Assembly (NCBI GenBank): GCA_036265385.1
Contig: DATAPD010000008.1
Location: 1-64,000 of the forward strand
Length of the DNA: 64,000 nt
Origin: DATAPD01 sp036265385
GTDB lineage: Bacteria > Acidobacteriota > Terriglobia > Terriglobales > Acidobacteriaceae
Direction of reading: 5' to 3'
Shown here piece by piece: positions 16,898 through 25,241 of the stretch (positions are counted from its first letter, which is position 1; the number at the start of each line of letters is the position of its first letter). The notes under the pieces were generated by a model. That model made no database searches. It was given only the letters and a program-made list of their open reading frames with translations, and was not told where the DNA came from. Made by a program: the position numbers and the translations under genes.

Positions 16898-17202
16898 TTA
16901 GAAGGAAATCTCCTCAGGTTTTTCAACGGATTCGCCGTATGGAAGACAGCCGCGCTTGACGAGCTCATCCATTGCGTACTTGAACTGGCCCCACGTCAAA
17001 CTGCTGTAGTAGCGCTGGTCCTGCGCAATATGGGGAAACACATCGTCATAGGAAAGTCGGTCCCTAAGTCGTACCGAATCTGGAGCCAGTGATAGATGTA
17101 CGCAATGAGGCATTCCGTACAGTGGTCCATGTCTAGCGTGTGCTTGTCCAACGTGTGCCTAGCTTGGGTTCCTGGGGTGATTGGTTCAGTGTTATCGGTC
17201 AT
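16898..17202 (-). pseudogene. Element gene split by a frameshift
   Basis: The first half reads from ATG 17202 (MTDNTEPITPGTQARHTLDK up to YIYHWLQIRYDLG). The second half continues in another frame from about 17060 (DRLSYDDVFPHIAQDQRYYS, then FKYAMDELVKRGCLPYGESV) to a stop at 16898. Each half is protein-like only in its own frame, so a single indel near 17055-17065 has broken one gene of about 100 codons, or ribosomes shift frame there. The second half looks like a winged-helix. It lies between the AlpA-like gene and the replication gene. Confidence 0.5.
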
Positions 17203-17246
17203 GGTGTTCTCCTTGATTAATCTCTCGCCCTTGGACTAGGAACTTG

Positions 17247-17453
17247 TTAGGCGTGGTCCTCACTGGGATCGACACGGTTAGCTTCTAAGAACGCGATAAG
17301 GTCGTCTTCCGCGTACCGAATGCTGCGCCCACACCGGATATAGGCGGGTCCGATGCCCATGCCTCGCCAGTTAGCCATGGTTCCTTGGGGTTTGCGGATG
17401 AACTCACTCGCCTCTTTTGGGTCGAGTAGTTTCTTGCGGGAAGTTGCAACCAT
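17247..17453 (-). CDS. AlpA/excisionase-like helix-turn-helix protein
   Basis: This 68-residue protein is a small winged helix-turn-helix of the AlpA/MerR-like type: LLDPKEASEFIRKPQGTMAN, WRGMGIGPAYIRCGRSIRYA, then EDDLIAFLEANRV. AGGTGA upstream of ATG 17453 fixes the start. Such proteins act as excisionases or as activators of satellite and prophage excision, and bind tandem direct repeats. A perfect four-unit 9-bp repeat lies 66 bases upstream of its start, which fits autoregulation or excision control. Confidence 0.75.
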   Translation of the reverse strand: MVATSRKKLLDPKEASEFIRKPQGTMANWRGMGIGPAYIRCGRSIRYAEDDLIAFLEANRVDPSEDHA

Positions 17454-17518
17454 TGGAATCACCTCGCGTTGACTTACGTTGCAAGGTGAGAATCAGGCAG
17501 GAGGGATATGAAAATCTA

Positions 17519-17554
17519 CATCCGGATCATCCAGATCATCCGGAACATCCGGAT
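17519..17554 (-). repeat. Four tandem 9-bp iterons
   Basis: Four head-to-tail units without spacer: CATCCGGAT, CATCCAGAT, CATCCGGAA, CATCCGGAT. The last unit with the next G makes the palindrome CATCCGGATG. They lie between the end of the 121-residue protein gene and the start of the AlpA-like gene. This is a likely binding site for the AlpA-like protein or the replication protein. Confidence 0.8.
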
Positions 17555-17560
17555 GTTTTA

Positions 17561-17926
17561 TTACTTACCTTCCTTCAACTGGCGGTCCTTGATACTGCGC
17601 CAGGTACTTGCGGCGTCAAATGGCTTACCATAGGTATCCACGTAACGGGGAAAAAGCACACGCATTGCGCCAACTTCATTCTTGGCTTTAATCTCACCGT
17701 TCTTCCACATTGCAATTGCTTTGTCTCCCAGGGCGCGGGCGGCACCAGCCCACTCGATTGGAGCCGCTTCCGCCTTTCCCTGTTCCCTTGCACAATGAAT
17801 AGCCTCCGCCATTCTCCGGTCAGATTCCTTCACCCCTTTGAGATTGTTGTATTCCTCTCGTAGTTTCTCCATCTCAGTGGCAAAGGTATGACTCTCAGCC
17901 CTTGTTAGCCTTCTTCCGATAGTCAT
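17561..17926 (-). CDS. Unknown element protein downstream of integrase
   Basis: This 121-residue protein is charged and helical (EMEKLREEYNNLKGVKESDR, then AAPIEWAGAARALGDKAIAM) and ends with a compact region containing FPRYVDTYGKPFDAAST. Its ATG overlaps the integrase stop (ATGA), so it is translated with the integrase. No family recognised. Its place between integrase and regulator suggests a role in recombination or control. Confidence 0.6.
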   Translation of the reverse strand: MTIGRRLTRAESHTFATEMEKLREEYNNLKGVKESDRRMAEAIHCAREQGKAEAAPIEWAGAARALGDKAIAMWKNGEIKAKNEVGAMRVLFPRYVDTYGKPFDAASTWRSIKDRQLKEGK

Positions 17927-19188
17927 GACTTCCCCCCTTCGAGTAGTCCGGCGACGCCCCCAGCAACCAGCATCGCGTTAGTGGCACGCCTTACCGCATC
18001 ACGTACCGGGTCGAGATCCAAACGGGCGTAGACCTTCGTTGCCTCCACGCTTTCGTGTCCAAGCGCTTTTCCAATTACGGGCAGACTGGCCCCAGCGCCA
18101 GCCATGAAACTGCCTAGCGAACGTCGCAAATCGTGCAAGCGTAAGTCTGCGAGTTTGGCGCGTTTCAGAATCCGCTTCCACGCGGTCTTCGGTTCAACCA
18201 AGTGACCAGTCTTGCCGTTACCCGGGAAAACGAACGGCCCGGTTGCGCTGGCCTTGCGGTTCGCGAGAATCTCGGTTACGGCGGGCACGAGAATGACGGT
18301 GATGTCTTCGTCAGCCTTTGCCTTCTCTGCTGGAATCGTCCAAGTGGCGCGTCGCCAATCGAGTTCCTTCCACTCCATTGACTCGACATTTCCCCGGCGT
18401 GCCCCGGTCAGCAGCGAAACCAAAATGTAGTCACGGATTGTTTCGTTCAGTTCTTCCGCAAGTGCGGCAAAAAACCGGGGCAATTCATCGGCTTCGATGA
18501 AACGCTTGCGACTTCTCTCCTTGAACGGCGTAATGCGTTCGGCCGGATTCGTGCCCTCCCATCCCCAATCGTTGCGGGCCCGATTGAACATGGCGGACAA
18601 CAATTCAATCACTCGGTTGGCCGCATACTTCCCGCTAGTGCGTCCGATGTGGGAATGCAGGGTAATCACATCCAACCGGCGGAGGCTGGAAATCTTGCGC
18701 AAGCGCCAGTGGTGCAAGTGAACGTTGAACATGCTGACGTCATCGCGCCACGTCTTCTTCTTTTCCTTGGCATACAGAGTCAGGAAAGTTTCGAAGAGTT
18801 CTCCCAACGTCATTTCGTCGCGTACTGAACGCCGGTCAGCTGCAGGATTCTGGCCCCGGTCAATTGCCGTATTCATCTCGCGGGCACGCTTGCGTGCTTG
18901 GATCACGGACAGGTCACTGCACAAACCGATGGGGACGCGTTCAGGACGGCCAGCAACGAAACGATAGAGAACGTAGGCCTTCCTTCCAACTGGGCTGATG
19001 GCAACACACAAGCCGCGCACTTCGTCGTCATACACGTAGCTACGCTGGCCATTCGTTGGCGTCTCGAGTTGCGCAATGCGCCTCTCGGTGAAGTGGAATT
19101 TCTGAGGGGCGGCCCGCTGCCGTGCTAGGCCGGTGCTAGTTTGGGTCGTTTTATGGCGTGTTCTAGCATGATTTTGTGTGAACACCAT
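17923..19188 (-). CDS. int: Tyrosine recombinase integrase (P4/DUF4102 type)
   Basis: This 421-residue protein has the N-terminal arm-binding region of P4-type integrases (about 30-120, GLCVAISPVGRKAYVLYRF), a SAM-like core-binding domain (about 125-220), and a catalytic domain with TGARRGN (first Arg), HDLRR (His and second Arg), LGHES and the nucleophile Tyr in KVYARLD. All key residues are present, so it should be active. It would integrate and excise the element at the tRNA-Arg site that begins 78 bases upstream of its start codon. Confidence 0.93.
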   Translation of the reverse strand: MVFTQNHARTRHKTTQTSTGLARQRAAPQKFHFTERRIAQLETPTNGQRSYVYDDEVRGLCVAISPVGRKAYVLYRFVAGRPERVPIGLCSDLSVIQARKRAREMNTAIDRGQNPAADRRSVRDEMTLGELFETFLTLYAKEKKKTWRDDVSMFNVHLHHWRLRKISSLRRLDVITLHSHIGRTSGKYAANRVIELLSAMFNRARNDWGWEGTNPAERITPFKERSRKRFIEADELPRFFAALAEELNETIRDYILVSLLTGARRGNVESMEWKELDWRRATWTIPAEKAKADEDITVILVPAVTEILANRKASATGPFVFPGNGKTGHLVEPKTAWKRILKRAKLADLRLHDLRRSLGSFMAGAGASLPVIGKALGHESVEATKVYARLDLDPVRDAVRRATNAMLVAGGVAGLLEGGKS

Positions 19189-19265
19189 AGACCCCAGCGT
19201 AGGCCGGAAGTGACAGGAAGTAAAGGATTATGTTGCTTTGTGTGGGGTTGTGTGTAGAGTTGACA

Positions 19266-19316
19266 ATCTGACTACGAACCAGAAGGTCGGGAGTTCGAAT
19301 CTCTCAGGGCGCGCCA
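19266..19316 (+). other. tRNA-Arg(ACG) 3' fragment, attachment site
   Basis: These bases contain an anticodon arm with loop CTACGAA (anticodon ACG), a T arm (GGGAG-TTCGAAT-CTCTC), the 3' acceptor strand AGGGCGC, discriminator G and an encoded CCA. The matching 5' half (acceptor GCGCCC and a D arm) is absent upstream. The anticodon stem has one A-C mismatch. This is therefore the 3' half of a tRNA-Arg left as an att site, as expected for integrases that use a segment from the anticodon to the 3' end. The intact tRNA should lie at the other end of the element, which is not seen in the window. Confidence 0.8.
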
Positions 19317-19475
19317 TGTTGTTCTACTCTCACTGCAGCTGCCAGTTCTGGCCCATCCTGATCGGCACGCCCTGCAACCTTTCAGCTCTTGTGGACGAGA
19401 GATGCGTTGGCCAAACTGACGCGGATGAAGGTCATCCAATAGACACACGCATGGGCCGGAGTTCGGGAGGACAAG

Positions 19476-21719
19476 ATGCGGAAACTGTTCGTTGGCATTG
19501 CCATTTTCATAGGAGTTTTAGTAGCGGGGATACTCGTATTTGCAGCAACATTCAATGTGAACCATTACCGCTCGACCATTCAGTCGCAACTCGAAAGGCG
19601 ATTTGGGAGGCCAGTCACACTAGGCAAAATGCACTTAAGCATTTTCCCGCCGCGGTTCCGCGTTCAAGATCTTGCGATTGCCGACGATCCAAGCTTCAGC
19701 GCAGACGCTCCGTTCGTCAAGACACAACAACTGGATGTTGCGGTCAAGTTGATGCCACTTATGCATAAGCAAGTAGAGATCACGTCGCTGGACCTGTTGA
19801 AACCAAATGTGAACCTCATTCGAAATCTGAATGGGACATGGAACTTCGCATCTCTCGGCCATCCCGGCGGCCCTCCCACGCAGCAAGAGCCTGAAAACCC
19901 AAGTGGGAACCGAGACAAAGAAGGAAATGCAAAGGCTACTACCCAGGGACAGAGCAATCCCACACCGGAGCCTCAGCCGGAGTCAAAGCAGCAACTCAGC
20001 ATGGAAGAACTGACAATCCGCGACGGACAAATCTCAGTCCTCGATCAGAAGAAAAGCAAAACGCCTTCGCTTTATGACCACATCGATGTCACGCTGAAGG
20101 ACCTATCTCCCGACAGCCCGTTCACCTTGGACGCGGCTGTTCACATGGCCGGTTCGGGTACACAAGAAGCGAGGCTACAAGGGAAAGGCGGACCGATTGT
20201 GAGTGAGAAACCCGAGGCGACGCCCTTCGACGGAAATCTAAATCTTAAGCAGGTGAAGCTCGGTGATCTTGCAAAGTTCTTGAATTCACCGGTTCTCAAT
20301 GGCACCGATGGTGTGATCAGCGGCGATGTGAAGCTGAGCAATAACTCTGGAAAGCTTACTGCGCACGGCACAACAGACATACAGTCAGCGAAGGTGCAAG
20401 GCATGGAGCTGGGTTATCCGATCAGCGCACGTTACGAGATTACGAATGACTTGAATGCGGACCTGGTTACAATCCACAATCTCGCGCTGAAGCTTGGGTC
20501 GACTCCATTCGATATAGCCGGAACGGCAGACTTGAAATCAACGCCGGCGATTATTGATTTGTATCTGCGAGCGAAGGATATTTCGATTGTTGAAGCAGCG
20601 AAGCTGGCCGCCGCGTCTGGGATCGCCATCTCGCAGGGGACAACGGCGACGGGTAGTCTGAAAGCCGACATTCATGCCAATGGCCCGGCGAACAAACCCG
20701 CTCTCAACGGCAACATTGTCGGAACGAATCTGCAACTGTCGGGAAACGGGATCAATCAACCGATTCAAGTTCCTTCGATTAACCTTGCGTTAAGGCCAGT
20801 GACCATTCAATCGAATCAATTTGAAGTGAATTCAGGTGCAACCAAACTTCTCGCGCAGATTGCGATCCATAACTACTCGACTCCGGGAGCGACGGTAGAC
20901 GCGGCGGTTCGCTCCTCGAATGCGCAGCTTCCAGCAATCATCGCGATGGCCAAGGCTTATGGAGTGAAGGCGGCTGAGAAAGTAAACGGTGCAGGCAACA
21001 TCAACTTAGATATGAGAGCGTCAGGCGCCTTGAAGTCGATAACGGTGGCCGACATTACGCGAGCAATGAACGGAACTGTCAATCTGGACTTGAACGATGT
21101 TACGTATTCCGGAGCGAATATCAGCCAGGAGTTGTCGTCTATTGCGAAATTCCTAAACCCGAGTGCAGCGACGCAAACTTCAAACGGGGTGACAAAGATT
21201 CTTAAAATGAACGGAAACGTCGTTGTCAAGAACGGAATTGCGGAGACAAACAATCTGAATGCGAAGCTCGATATTGGGAATCTTGGTGCAGTCGGCACAG
21301 CGAATCTCACTGATGAGAGCCTGAACGTACGGATGACAGCGGTCTTGACACAGTCACTCAGCCAGAAGGCTGGCGGCAATAGTGTTGGGGGTTTTATGCA
21401 AACCGCGCTCGCCAACAATCAGGGTGAATTAGTGATACCAGTACTGGTTACCGGAACGTTCTCGCAGCCACGGTTCGCTCCCGATCTCCAGCAGGTTGCA
21501 CAAATGAAGGTGAAGCAGTTTATTCCAAATCTTAATAATCCATCATCGATTACAGGCGCGCTTCAGAACTTGATGGGAGGAGCGCCAGCTTCTTCGCAAG
21601 ATTCGCAGCAGAATCAACAGACCGGACAGCCACCCCAGGCGAATCCGCAGAATCCAGTGCAGCAAATTCTCGATATTTTCGGGAAAAAGAAAAAGTCCGA
21701 TCAGCAGCCGCCAAAGTGA
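19476..21719 (+). CDS. AsmA-family envelope protein
   Basis: This 747-residue protein starts with a membrane anchor (LFVGIAIFIGVLVAGILVFA), then FNVNHYRSTIQSQLERRFGR and PVTLGKMHLS, the typical AsmA N-terminus. Repeated beta-rich segments follow, with the family's long periplasmic groove-like build, and the C-terminal AsmA_2 type region is near 490-690. The tail (about 690-747) is Gln/Pro/Asn-rich and ends in Lys residues. AsmA-like proteins are linked to phospholipid transport between the two membranes. GGGAGG precedes the ATG. It is the first chromosomal gene right of the att site. Confidence 0.85.
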   Translation: MRKLFVGIAIFIGVLVAGILVFAATFNVNHYRSTIQSQLERRFGRPVTLGKMHLSIFPPRFRVQDLAIADDPSFSADAPFVKTQQLDVAVKLMPLMHKQVEITSLDLLKPNVNLIRNLNGTWNFASLGHPGGPPTQQEPENPSGNRDKEGNAKATTQGQSNPTPEPQPESKQQLSMEELTIRDGQISVLDQKKSKTPSLYDHIDVTLKDLSPDSPFTLDAAVHMAGSGTQEARLQGKGGPIVSEKPEATPFDGNLNLKQVKLGDLAKFLNSPVLNGTDGVISGDVKLSNNSGKLTAHGTTDIQSAKVQGMELGYPISARYEITNDLNADLVTIHNLALKLGSTPFDIAGTADLKSTPAIIDLYLRAKDISIVEAAKLAAASGIAISQGTTATGSLKADIHANGPANKPALNGNIVGTNLQLSGNGINQPIQVPSINLALRPVTIQSNQFEVNSGATKLLAQIAIHNYSTPGATVDAAVRSSNAQLPAIIAMAKAYGVKAAEKVNGAGNINLDMRASGALKSITVADITRAMNGTVNLDLNDVTYSGANISQELSSIAKFLNPSAATQTSNGVTKILKMNGNVVVKNGIAETNNLNAKLDIGNLGAVGTANLTDESLNVRMTAVLTQSLSQKAGGNSVGGFMQTALANNQGELVIPVLVTGTFSQPRFAPDLQQVAQMKVKQFIPNLNNPSSITGALQNLMGGAPASSQDSQQNQQTGQPPQANPQNPVQQILDIFGKKKKSDQQPPK

Positions 21720-21781
21720 TTCTGAGTTTTACGAGCGAGAAGATTAGGAAATAGCCGATAGTCTAGAGTGCGGATTCTCTT

Positions 21782-22321
21782 CTATCTAGCCAGAGCGCGG
21801 AACAGCGCTAATGGTCCGAGAATGCCAACGGCGATGCCGTATCCGAGATCGGCCCAGACGACACGGGCGAGATTAAGGACATACAGCAGCGCGGCGAATG
21901 GCAGGCTGATGATGGCGAGTGGGTTTCCCTTTTTTGCCAAGGTGGGCGCTTTGTCCCATAGGTTGGACAAATCCGCCGTTGACGGGAATGCATGCATACC
22001 GATGGACAGCCCCAGCCAATAGAAAAAGTATGCGAGTGGGTCCGTCACCTTAAGTTCCCAGACTGGGAGGAAGGCTGCGGAACAAAAGATCACGCACAGC
22101 GTGGTGTTCACGAAGAAGGGCCCAAGACTTACGAAGAACAATGCAGTGAAATTCTCCGTTTCTTCGTGCACGACGTAGCCAGCCGGATTTCCGAACTGAA
22201 AGAAGCAAACGTCATAAACCTGCAACTTGAAAAGCTTGCAGAAGAACAGGTGTCCGGTCTCGTGGATGATGACACCGGGGAAGCTGAGCGCTGCAATGAT
22301 GGGACCGGGAATGAAAAACAT
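21782..22321 (-). CDS. Membrane metallopeptidase-like protein (HExxH)
   Basis: This 179-residue protein has four to five hydrophobic segments and the zinc motif HETGH at about residue 21, inside the first membrane segment, as in M50-like site-2 and DUF3267-type peptidases. GNPAGYVVHEE follows it. AGGAGG precedes the ATG. It lies 11 bases after the TPR/zinc-ribbon gene on the same strand, so the two form an operon. A second aspartate zinc ligand is not certain, so peptidase activity is a family inference. Confidence 0.65.
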   Translation of the reverse strand: MFFIPGPIIAALSFPGVIIHETGHLFFCKLFKLQVYDVCFFQFGNPAGYVVHEETENFTALFFVSLGPFFVNTTLCVIFCSAAFLPVWELKVTDPLAYFFYWLGLSIGMHAFPSTADLSNLWDKAPTLAKKGNPLAIISLPFAALLYVLNLARVVWADLGYGIAVGILGPLALFRALAR

Positions 22322-22332
22322 GCTTTGCCCTC

Positions 22333-23406
22333 CTACTTCCCTGCTGCCTGACCCTGACGAAATCGGCGATCGTATTCCGGCTTGTCGATGATTTCGCGAC
22401 TCTGTAAGCGGTACCGAATCCGCTCTTCGTATTCGCGAAAGTTCTCCATTTGTTTCGGATCCGCTTTCGCCCGTTCTTCTGCCTGTTTGAGCATGTCCTC
22501 AGCTTGCTTCCGGAACTCCGCATTGCCAGTAATTGCGTACTTGCACGCGAATGCACTAGCAACGGCAGCCGCTGTGCCGGATTCCGGATACTGCTTCCAT
22601 TGCTTTTGCTCCAGTTCCAGAAAAGCATCGTAATCTTTGCGTTCGAAGGCGGCGCCTGCATCCAGCTGTGTTGCTGCCTCAGACAGTCCTTCGGCCTCAG
22701 GATAGGCACTCGCGGCATCGTGCATAAGCTTTGCCGCCTCCACGTCATGACCACCCTGTTTCGCGAGTTCGGTTGCTTTGTTGGCTTTGTCAGCGGCACC
22801 GATGGCGCGATCCCACAGTGCCTTCACCTCGAGGTAGTCCGAATCATTTGCATCTTCGAAATAACCTCCGTTGTGGCCTTGAATCGCTTTATCAGCCGTG
22901 GCGACATCACCGATCTTCAGCGCAGCTTTTGCAGCCAGGAATACTGCTTTGTCGGAACGGGGAGCGATTTTGAGAGTCTCTTCAAGATAAGGGAGCGCCT
23001 TGGCGTATTGTTTCTCGTCAACTAAGCGTTCGCCGATGTACAGGCTTTTTCCGGCCTTGAAGTATTTGCGTCCATTCGAAAGCGCGATCAACAATAGGGC
23101 AAGGACAACGGCCAGACTAGCTTTTAACCACTGCGGGTAAGGCCAACTGACAACTTGCGGCGCGCAGGTTGCACACAGCGGAAGCTTTCCAATGACGGCG
23201 TGATCTTTGCTATCTCCGCTGTAAGCACCGCAGCGAGCACAGATAGAATTGTCCGTAAGTGAGGTGTATTCGGATGGTTGGCCCTTCTCAGCCGCCTCTT
23301 TCGAAGCCTTCCAGACGCAGGGCTCGCAGTAAGTCTTACCTTGGAAGCTATAGAACGAACGGATAGTGGTGGTAAGTCCGCAACTGTGACAAGTGGCTTG
23401 GCGCAT
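22333..23406 (-). CDS. Zinc-ribbon and TPR membrane protein
   Basis: This 357-residue protein starts with paired CxxC motifs (CHSCG, CEPC, CARCG, CATC, residues 6-85) that should bind two zinc ions. One membrane helix follows (about 93-108, LKASLAVVLALLLIALS), then TPR-like helical repeats to the end (KALPYLEETLKIAPRSDKAV and later repeats). It probably exposes the TPR region for protein contacts. It is co-transcribed with the membrane metallopeptidase downstream. Substrate or partner unknown. Confidence 0.7.
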   Translation of the reverse strand: MRQATCHSCGLTTTIRSFYSFQGKTYCEPCVWKASKEAAEKGQPSEYTSLTDNSICARCGAYSGDSKDHAVIGKLPLCATCAPQVVSWPYPQWLKASLAVVLALLLIALSNGRKYFKAGKSLYIGERLVDEKQYAKALPYLEETLKIAPRSDKAVFLAAKAALKIGDVATADKAIQGHNGGYFEDANDSDYLEVKALWDRAIGAADKANKATELAKQGGHDVEAAKLMHDAASAYPEAEGLSEAATQLDAGAAFERKDYDAFLELEQKQWKQYPESGTAAAVASAFACKYAITGNAEFRKQAEDMLKQAEERAKADPKQMENFREYEERIRYRLQSREIIDKPEYDRRFRQGQAAGK

Positions 23407-23453
23407 TCAGGCGAATTATGCGCCTGTGCGGATGAATGCGAAAGGACAAAGGA

Positions 23454-25175
23454 CTAATCTTTAGTCCATATTACCTTCCCTGCAAATATTGTCATTTCAC
23501 ACTTCATGTCCTTGACAACGTCGGTTGGGACTGTGTACCAGTCGCGGTCCCACACGGCGAGGTCGGCATCTTTGCCGATTTCGATGGACCCAATTTTGTC
23601 TTCAAGAAAGAGCTGATGCGCCGCCCAGATCGTGTAGGAGCGCAACGCGGCATGAATGTCGACTGCTTCGGCTCTACCAAATGGTTGAGGGCCGTATGTT
23701 CCATTCAGAGTTTGACGAGCTACCGAAGACCAGATGCCGTAACGCGCGGGGAATGGCGTCACGGAGTAATCGGATCCTCCTGCCCAGGAAATTCCCTTTT
23801 TTAAATACGTTTGTAGCGGGATCAACCGTTGCGCACGTTTTTCGCCCAAGTTGTCCGCATAGGCTCCGAGCCACCACATAAATTCGGCTTGCGCTTCCGG
23901 ATACGCGGCATCGTACCGTCTTTCCAGCTCAACCATGGTTCCAATCGCATGGTCGGTTGGTAGATTGGCATGGATGATCCCATGTCGCAGTGCGGGGGTG
24001 GGTTTGGCCTTTAAGACTTCATCGTAGGTGTCCACAACCCAGTCTATGGCTCGGTCGCCCACGGCGTGAGTGCTCACGTGAATGCCCGCATCGTGAATCT
24101 CACTGACCATTTGCCGATAGATCTGTGGTTCTATCGCGGGATAGCCCCTGTTTCCAGAGTCGACATCCTTCCAGTTCTTGTTCCAATCGTCATACATCCA
24201 CGCCGTACGAGCGCTTCCGCTGCCGTCCATGAACAACTTGATCCCGCCGGCGATGAGCAGATCGTTGCTACCCGCTGCGTGCGGACGAGGTAATTGATTG
24301 AGCCGAGCGATTACTGGACGCACAGACTCGAGCGTGGTTCCACCGTACCAGAGCGTAAACAGATGGATGGTGAGCTTGTTGTCGTTGAGGAGCTTGGTAT
24401 AAGCGGCCCAGTTCTCTTCATGGATCCCGGGATCTTTTATGGCAGTCATGCCCTCACGGTGAAGTGCATCCATCATGCGGAGATAGCCGTCGTACAGTTG
24501 TGATGGAGTTGGCGGAGGAATCAGCGTGCGGACGGGCTCCATCGCAGATTCCTTCAAGACCCCGGTGGGTTGTCCGTTAGCATCGCGATCGATCGTGCCC
24601 GCAGGCGGATCTTTGGTCTCAGCGGTAATTTTCGCGAGGCGCAGAGCCGCGCTATTACCAACACCGTAATGCCCAGTGGTGTGCGTGAGCCAGACGGGAT
24701 TTGCCGGAGCCACGGCATCAAGATCTTGCGCACGTATATAGCGGTGCTCTGACAGCTTTCCTTCATCCCAGCCGCGACCCTCAATCCAATCGCCCGGCTT
24801 GGCCTTCGACACCCGTTCCTTCACCATGCGCTGCACGTCTTCAATGGTCGTCGCGTTGCTCAGGTCGACTGAATAGAGTGGCGAGACGTCGGCGAAATGC
24901 AGATGGGCATCGATCAGGCCGGGGGTGACGGATCGACCGTGAAGATCGACCAGTTGTGTGGATGGTCCTGCGAGCTTGCGGATCTCAGCAGTCGTACCGA
25001 CAGCGAGAATTTTGCCGCCACGAACGGCCACTGCTTCAACGACCGAATCCTGGGCATCCATAGTGAGAACTTTGCCGTTGAAGACTACGAGGTCGGCTGG
25101 CTGCTGTGCTTGTGTGCCGATAGATGTGACAAGCACCAGCATGACTGCAAGACATCCCAGTTGTTCTGTTCGCAT
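23454..25175 (-). CDS. Exported amidohydrolase (YtcJ-like, amidohydrolase 3)
   Basis: This 573-residue protein has a signal peptide (CLAVMLVLVTSIGTQA) followed by the amidohydrolase layout: LVVFNGKVLTMDAQDSVVEA, VTPGLIDAHLHFADVS (metal-binding HxH), a central TIM barrel with STHAVGDRAIDWVVDT, and the C-terminal ADLAVWDRDWYTVPTD strand. Members hydrolyse amide bonds with unknown natural substrates. I prefer ATG 25175 over the TTG at 25184. It is 66 bases from the next amidohydrolase on the same strand. Confidence 0.85.
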   Translation of the reverse strand: MRTEQLGCLAVMLVLVTSIGTQAQQPADLVVFNGKVLTMDAQDSVVEAVAVRGGKILAVGTTAEIRKLAGPSTQLVDLHGRSVTPGLIDAHLHFADVSPLYSVDLSNATTIEDVQRMVKERVSKAKPGDWIEGRGWDEGKLSEHRYIRAQDLDAVAPANPVWLTHTTGHYGVGNSAALRLAKITAETKDPPAGTIDRDANGQPTGVLKESAMEPVRTLIPPPTPSQLYDGYLRMMDALHREGMTAIKDPGIHEENWAAYTKLLNDNKLTIHLFTLWYGGTTLESVRPVIARLNQLPRPHAAGSNDLLIAGGIKLFMDGSGSARTAWMYDDWNKNWKDVDSGNRGYPAIEPQIYRQMVSEIHDAGIHVSTHAVGDRAIDWVVDTYDEVLKAKPTPALRHGIIHANLPTDHAIGTMVELERRYDAAYPEAQAEFMWWLGAYADNLGEKRAQRLIPLQTYLKKGISWAGGSDYSVTPFPARYGIWSSVARQTLNGTYGPQPFGRAEAVDIHAALRSYTIWAAHQLFLEDKIGSIEIGKDADLAVWDRDWYTVPTDVVKDMKCEMTIFAGKVIWTKD

Positions 25176-25241
25176 GGATCGCAAGAGTAGCAGAAGGAGT
25201 GCTAACGAGCGATATGGTCACGCAGCCACGTTTTGCATCGC

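Larger units (their letters stand above)
12558..19316 (-). mobile_element. Phage-satellite-like or reduced prophage module at tRNA-Arg
   Basis: Eleven genes, all on the minus strand and mostly overlapping, run from an integrase next to a tRNA-Arg 3' fragment down to a small-terminase-like gene. Recognisable parts are tyrosine integrase, AlpA-like regulator, O-like replication protein with in-gene iterons, helicase-loader-like protein, minor-tail-Z-like protein and Nu1-like small terminase. I see no portal, large terminase, capsid, protease or lysis gene. Integrase, AlpA, replication gene and terS in this order match the layout of phage-inducible chromosomal islands; a deleted prophage is the alternative. 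The left border is uncertain, because no copy of the att sequence is seen near 12,500. Confidence 0.7.

Noticed and set aside
12558..19188. A complete prophage
   Set aside because: No portal, large terminase, capsid, protease, baseplate or lysis genes can be recognised in the gene run.
19243..19316. An intact tRNA-Arg gene
   Set aside because: The 5' acceptor strand and D arm are absent; TAGAG upstream is at the wrong distance, so only the 3' part is tRNA.
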